6,067 nucleotides of DNA from Pseudomonadota bacterium. GTDB lineage: Bacteria > Desulfobacterota > Anaeroferrophillalia > Anaeroferrophillales > Tharpellaceae. Each line of letters starts with the position of its first letter. The stretch's first letter is position 1. The position numbers and the translations under genes are program-made. The notes beneath the pieces were generated by a model. It was not told the origin of the DNA. It saw only the letters and a program-made list of their open reading frames with translations, and did not search any database. The stretch covers positions 1 to 6,067 of the forward strand of contig WFRP01000295.1 of NCBI GenBank assembly GCA_015486505.1, written 5' to 3'. Shown here one piece after another: positions 3,967 through 6,067 of the stretch.

Positions 3967-6067
3967 TAATCGGAAAATTCCGATGCTGGAAACCATCGTA
4001 GACCGGTACCATACTAAAATAATTCGGATCAAACACCGGCAAACCGGCGGGACTGCTGAGAATTGCCCCGGATTCACCGAGCGGGAACATACTTTCAATC
4101 CGGACCGGGCCGGTCGGGCCCATTTCCACGCAATGGGCATAGGTTGAGCGGGATGAGGTCGGCAGCGAATGAATATCGCCGAAAATCTCGTGCGTGTAGG
4201 TTATCTTCCCGCGTTTCCCGATACCCCAGGGCCGGGGACCCAGTTTTGCCAGAGTATTATCTAAAGCCGCCACGATAATATCAGGCGCGGTCTGCGGCGC
4301 GGTGGCATCAGCCTTATTTGAAAACCAGTCATAGTAATTGGTGATGCTGGTTTTGCAGCCGGGCAAACCATGGAGCAGGACATTGAAACGGGTTACATTC
4401 CAAACTTCATCCTGAATCCCGCTAAGCTCGTCGTCAAAGGTCATTTTCAAAACCTCACTGATCCACTCGTTCATAAGGATCCAGGCATCAGCCCGATCCA
4501 TGCCGAAAGCCCACTTCTCCGGGCCGCCGGCGACAAAATGACCATCCCAGCCGGCCATAATCGCCAGAGCAGCTTTACGGGCATCGGTCGGAGCATTTTC
4601 CACCGCCGCCGTAAAATCATTCTTGACAAACTTCCAGGGATTACCGCCGTCCCCGTAGGTATCCTGTTTTGAGGTCAGAAATTCACTTCTGATCGAATCG
4701 GTGGTCGCGATATAAAGTGCCAGATTCCGAACATCGGCAAAGGTGAGATTGTTATGGGTTGCCAAGTAGTCGTCAATTATATGTGCCCGATGAAAGGGAC
4801 CGAAATAGTATGAAGGATTGTTGGCCGAGTTGGCATAACTGTGACTGGCCCGGCTGTTCCAGCCGCAATAGTAACCCTTGGCGGCATTCCGCTCCGTGGC
4901 CAGAGGTTTGTAGGTGACCGGTTCCGGCCACTCGGCACTGCCGTCGCCCATCTGCGGAAACCGGGGGTCAGCTCCGGGAGCCCGCACCGGATCAAAACCG
5001 GACATCCAGTAGGCGATATTGCCGTCACGATCAGCATAACAGTAGTGCTGAGAAAGAGAAACTTTCCGGATTGCGGTGCCGAACTCATCCATACTTTGCG
5101 CCCGGGCCAGAGCCAGATAGGTTCCGACAATTTCGAATTCATGGCCCCAGTGAGCGTATTTCCAGGAAATTACCGGATCAGCATTGATAACCGGCCCATG
5201 CGCGGTTCTGAAAACCGGCAGCTGCACATCCTCCTGACCGGCAACTTTTATAACCTCGACCCGATTGAGCTTCATCGCCGCAGGAGCATCAATAAAATAG
5301 TCGAGCGTATGCGCATGTCCCACCTGCATCGACCAGGCGTGATGGAGGGTGCGGCCGATAACAATGGCCGGCATCCCCGGAATGGTCATTCCCGAGATAT
5401 TCAGACCACCGGCATTAATCGAGCCTTCAGTAACAATTGAGGGAACTGAAAACTTGAAAGCGTGATCCATCTGCGGCCCGGAATAGATAATCGGATTGCC
5501 CGAGGCGGTCTTTTTGCCGGAGACCACCCAAGCGTAACTTCCCATTTTAACGTAAGCGTTGATTTTTTTCAGGTTAGCAACAATATACTCTTGCTTCTGC
5601 TGCATTTTTTGGGCAACTTCTTTGAAATCATAGGGGCTTTCAAGCACTTTTTTATCGGCTTGAGATATCCTGACCGGCCTGCTTTTGTTTATCTGCGGCT
5701 GAGTTTTATCCGGCGCCGCTACCGCCATTTGGGTATTGTCGGCAATATAGGTAACGGCATCGGGATCATCCTGCCAGCGAAGATCCTGAAACATCATCTG
5801 AAAATCAGCCGGGAATTTTGCGGCTAAACCCTTATAAAGAGCCGCGTTGTCCAGCTGCCCGTGCGTTGTGGCTTCACCATCGAAAAACCGCAGCATACTC
5901 GTAGCCCAGGCGAGCACGTCGGTAGGGGTCCAATCTTCAGGAACAAAATCAATCCCCAACTTGCCACCGACCATCTTGAACTCGATCGGCAATAAGCTGC
6001 GATCTTTTCTGACCTCGGCTATCCGACGGTTAAAACCGGCGACATAACCGTTAATCATATCTTTGGA
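3962..6067 (-). CDS. Penicillin acylase family protein (peptidase S45, Ntn-hydrolase), N-terminus outside window
   Basis: The minus-strand frame is open from the right edge to TAA at 3962-3964, giving 701 residues. The Met at 6056-6058 is unlikely to be the start: the frame continues upstream, and INGYVAGFN matches the interior of the alpha chain (the G-Y-x-x-G-x-N helix). A signal peptide and first alpha helices are therefore expected beyond the edge. These enzymes are usually exported precursors that cut themselves into alpha and beta chains and hydrolyse amide bonds of penicillins, N-acyl-homoserine lactones or other acylated amines. The predicted cleavage is before Ser at 5537-5539 in KMG-SYAWVVSGKKTASG, leaving a 525-residue beta chain (557 in E. 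coli penicillin G acylase). Beta Gln23 in SGPQM and beta Asn228 in GWNSRAS match the conserved Gln23 and oxyanion Asn241. The residue after the nucleophile is Tyr rather than the usual Asn. The substrate cannot be assigned. The gene is convergent with malQ and not obviously related to it. Confidence 0.93.
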   Translation of the reverse strand, partial: SKDMINGYVAGFNRRIAEVRKDRSLLPIEFKMVGGKLGIDFVPEDWTPTDVLAWATSMLRFFDGEATTHGQLDNAALYKGLAAKFPADFQMMFQDLRWQDDPDAVTYIADNTQMAVAAPDKTQPQINKSRPVRISQADKKVLESPYDFKEVAQKMQQKQEYIVANLKKINAYVKMGSYAWVVSGKKTASGNPIIYSGPQMDHAFKFSVPSIVTEGSINAGGLNISGMTIPGMPAIVIGRTLHHAWSMQVGHAHTLDYFIDAPAAMKLNRVEVIKVAGQEDVQLPVFRTAHGPVINADPVISWKYAHWGHEFEIVGTYLALARAQSMDEFGTAIRKVSLSQHYCYADRDGNIAYWMSGFDPVRAPGADPRFPQMGDGSAEWPEPVTYKPLATERNAAKGYYCGWNSRASHSYANSANNPSYYFGPFHRAHIIDDYLATHNNLTFADVRNLALYIATTDSIRSEFLTSKQDTYGDGGNPWKFVKNDFTAAVENAPTDARKAALAIMAGWDGHFVAGGPEKWAFGMDRADAWILMNEWISEVLKMTFDDELSGIQDEVWNVTRFNVLLHGLPGCKTSITNYYDWFSNKADATAPQTAPDIIVAALDNTLAKLGPRPWGIGKRGKITYTHEIFGDIHSLPTSSRSTYAHCVEMGPTGPVRIESMFPLGESGAILSSPAGLPVFDPNYFSMVPVYDGFQHRNFPIK

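Noticed and set aside
4841..5440. 199-residue + strand open frame opposite the acylase gene
   Set aside because: It lies wholly inside the acylase beta chain, which has clear S45 motifs. The + strand product shows no recognisable features.
6056..6058. Met at 6056-6058 as the start of the acylase
   Set aside because: The frame stays open to the window edge, and the sequence around this Met matches the interior of the alpha chain. A start here would leave no signal peptide and remove the first part of the fold.

Overview
The window reads as a bacterial chromosome segment of moderate-to-high GC. The best guess is an anaerobic Desulfobacterota-like lineage, from the style of the ~500-residue MalQ, the PGM1-type phosphoglucomutase and the repeat-rich intergenic DNA. 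This is an impression from the sequence, not a database result.

Bases 1-3334 form a left-to-right gene series on the + strand. It starts with the tail of an acyl carrier protein gene (1-135). A complete phosphoglucomutase gene follows 16 bases later (152-1786), then, after 27 bases, a complete GH77 4-alpha-glucanotransferase (amylomaltase) gene (1814-3334). A strong, symmetric rho-independent terminator lies at 3454-3482. Phosphoglucomutase links glucose-1-P and glucose-6-P, and MalQ remodels maltodextrins, so the pair looks like a glycogen/maltodextrin utilisation module. The upstream ACP points to lipid or acyl metabolism, and its functional link is unknown.

Bases 3962-6067 hold a minus-strand gene, convergent with malQ, for a penicillin-acylase-type (peptidase S45) Ntn-hydrolase. 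Its N-terminus, with any signal peptide, lies beyond the right edge. The whole beta chain is present, including the predicted nucleophile Ser at 5537-5539.

The 627-base gap between the convergent genes (3335-3961) carries no credible protein gene but is packed with structure. It has a triple CCCCGTTGC repeat (3363-3404), the terminator, and a ~200-base segment bounded by perfect 15-base inverted repeats with an internal 16-base direct repeat (3498-3698). Next to that is a 233-base MITE-like element (3724-3956) with perfect 14-base terminal inverted repeats, flanked on both sides by an identical 10-base direct repeat. The right-hand copy overlaps the stop codon of the acylase gene. This nest of small non-autonomous elements is the least ordinary part of the window. 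The genes themselves belong to known families, and I see no clear evidence of a wholly new multi-gene system.
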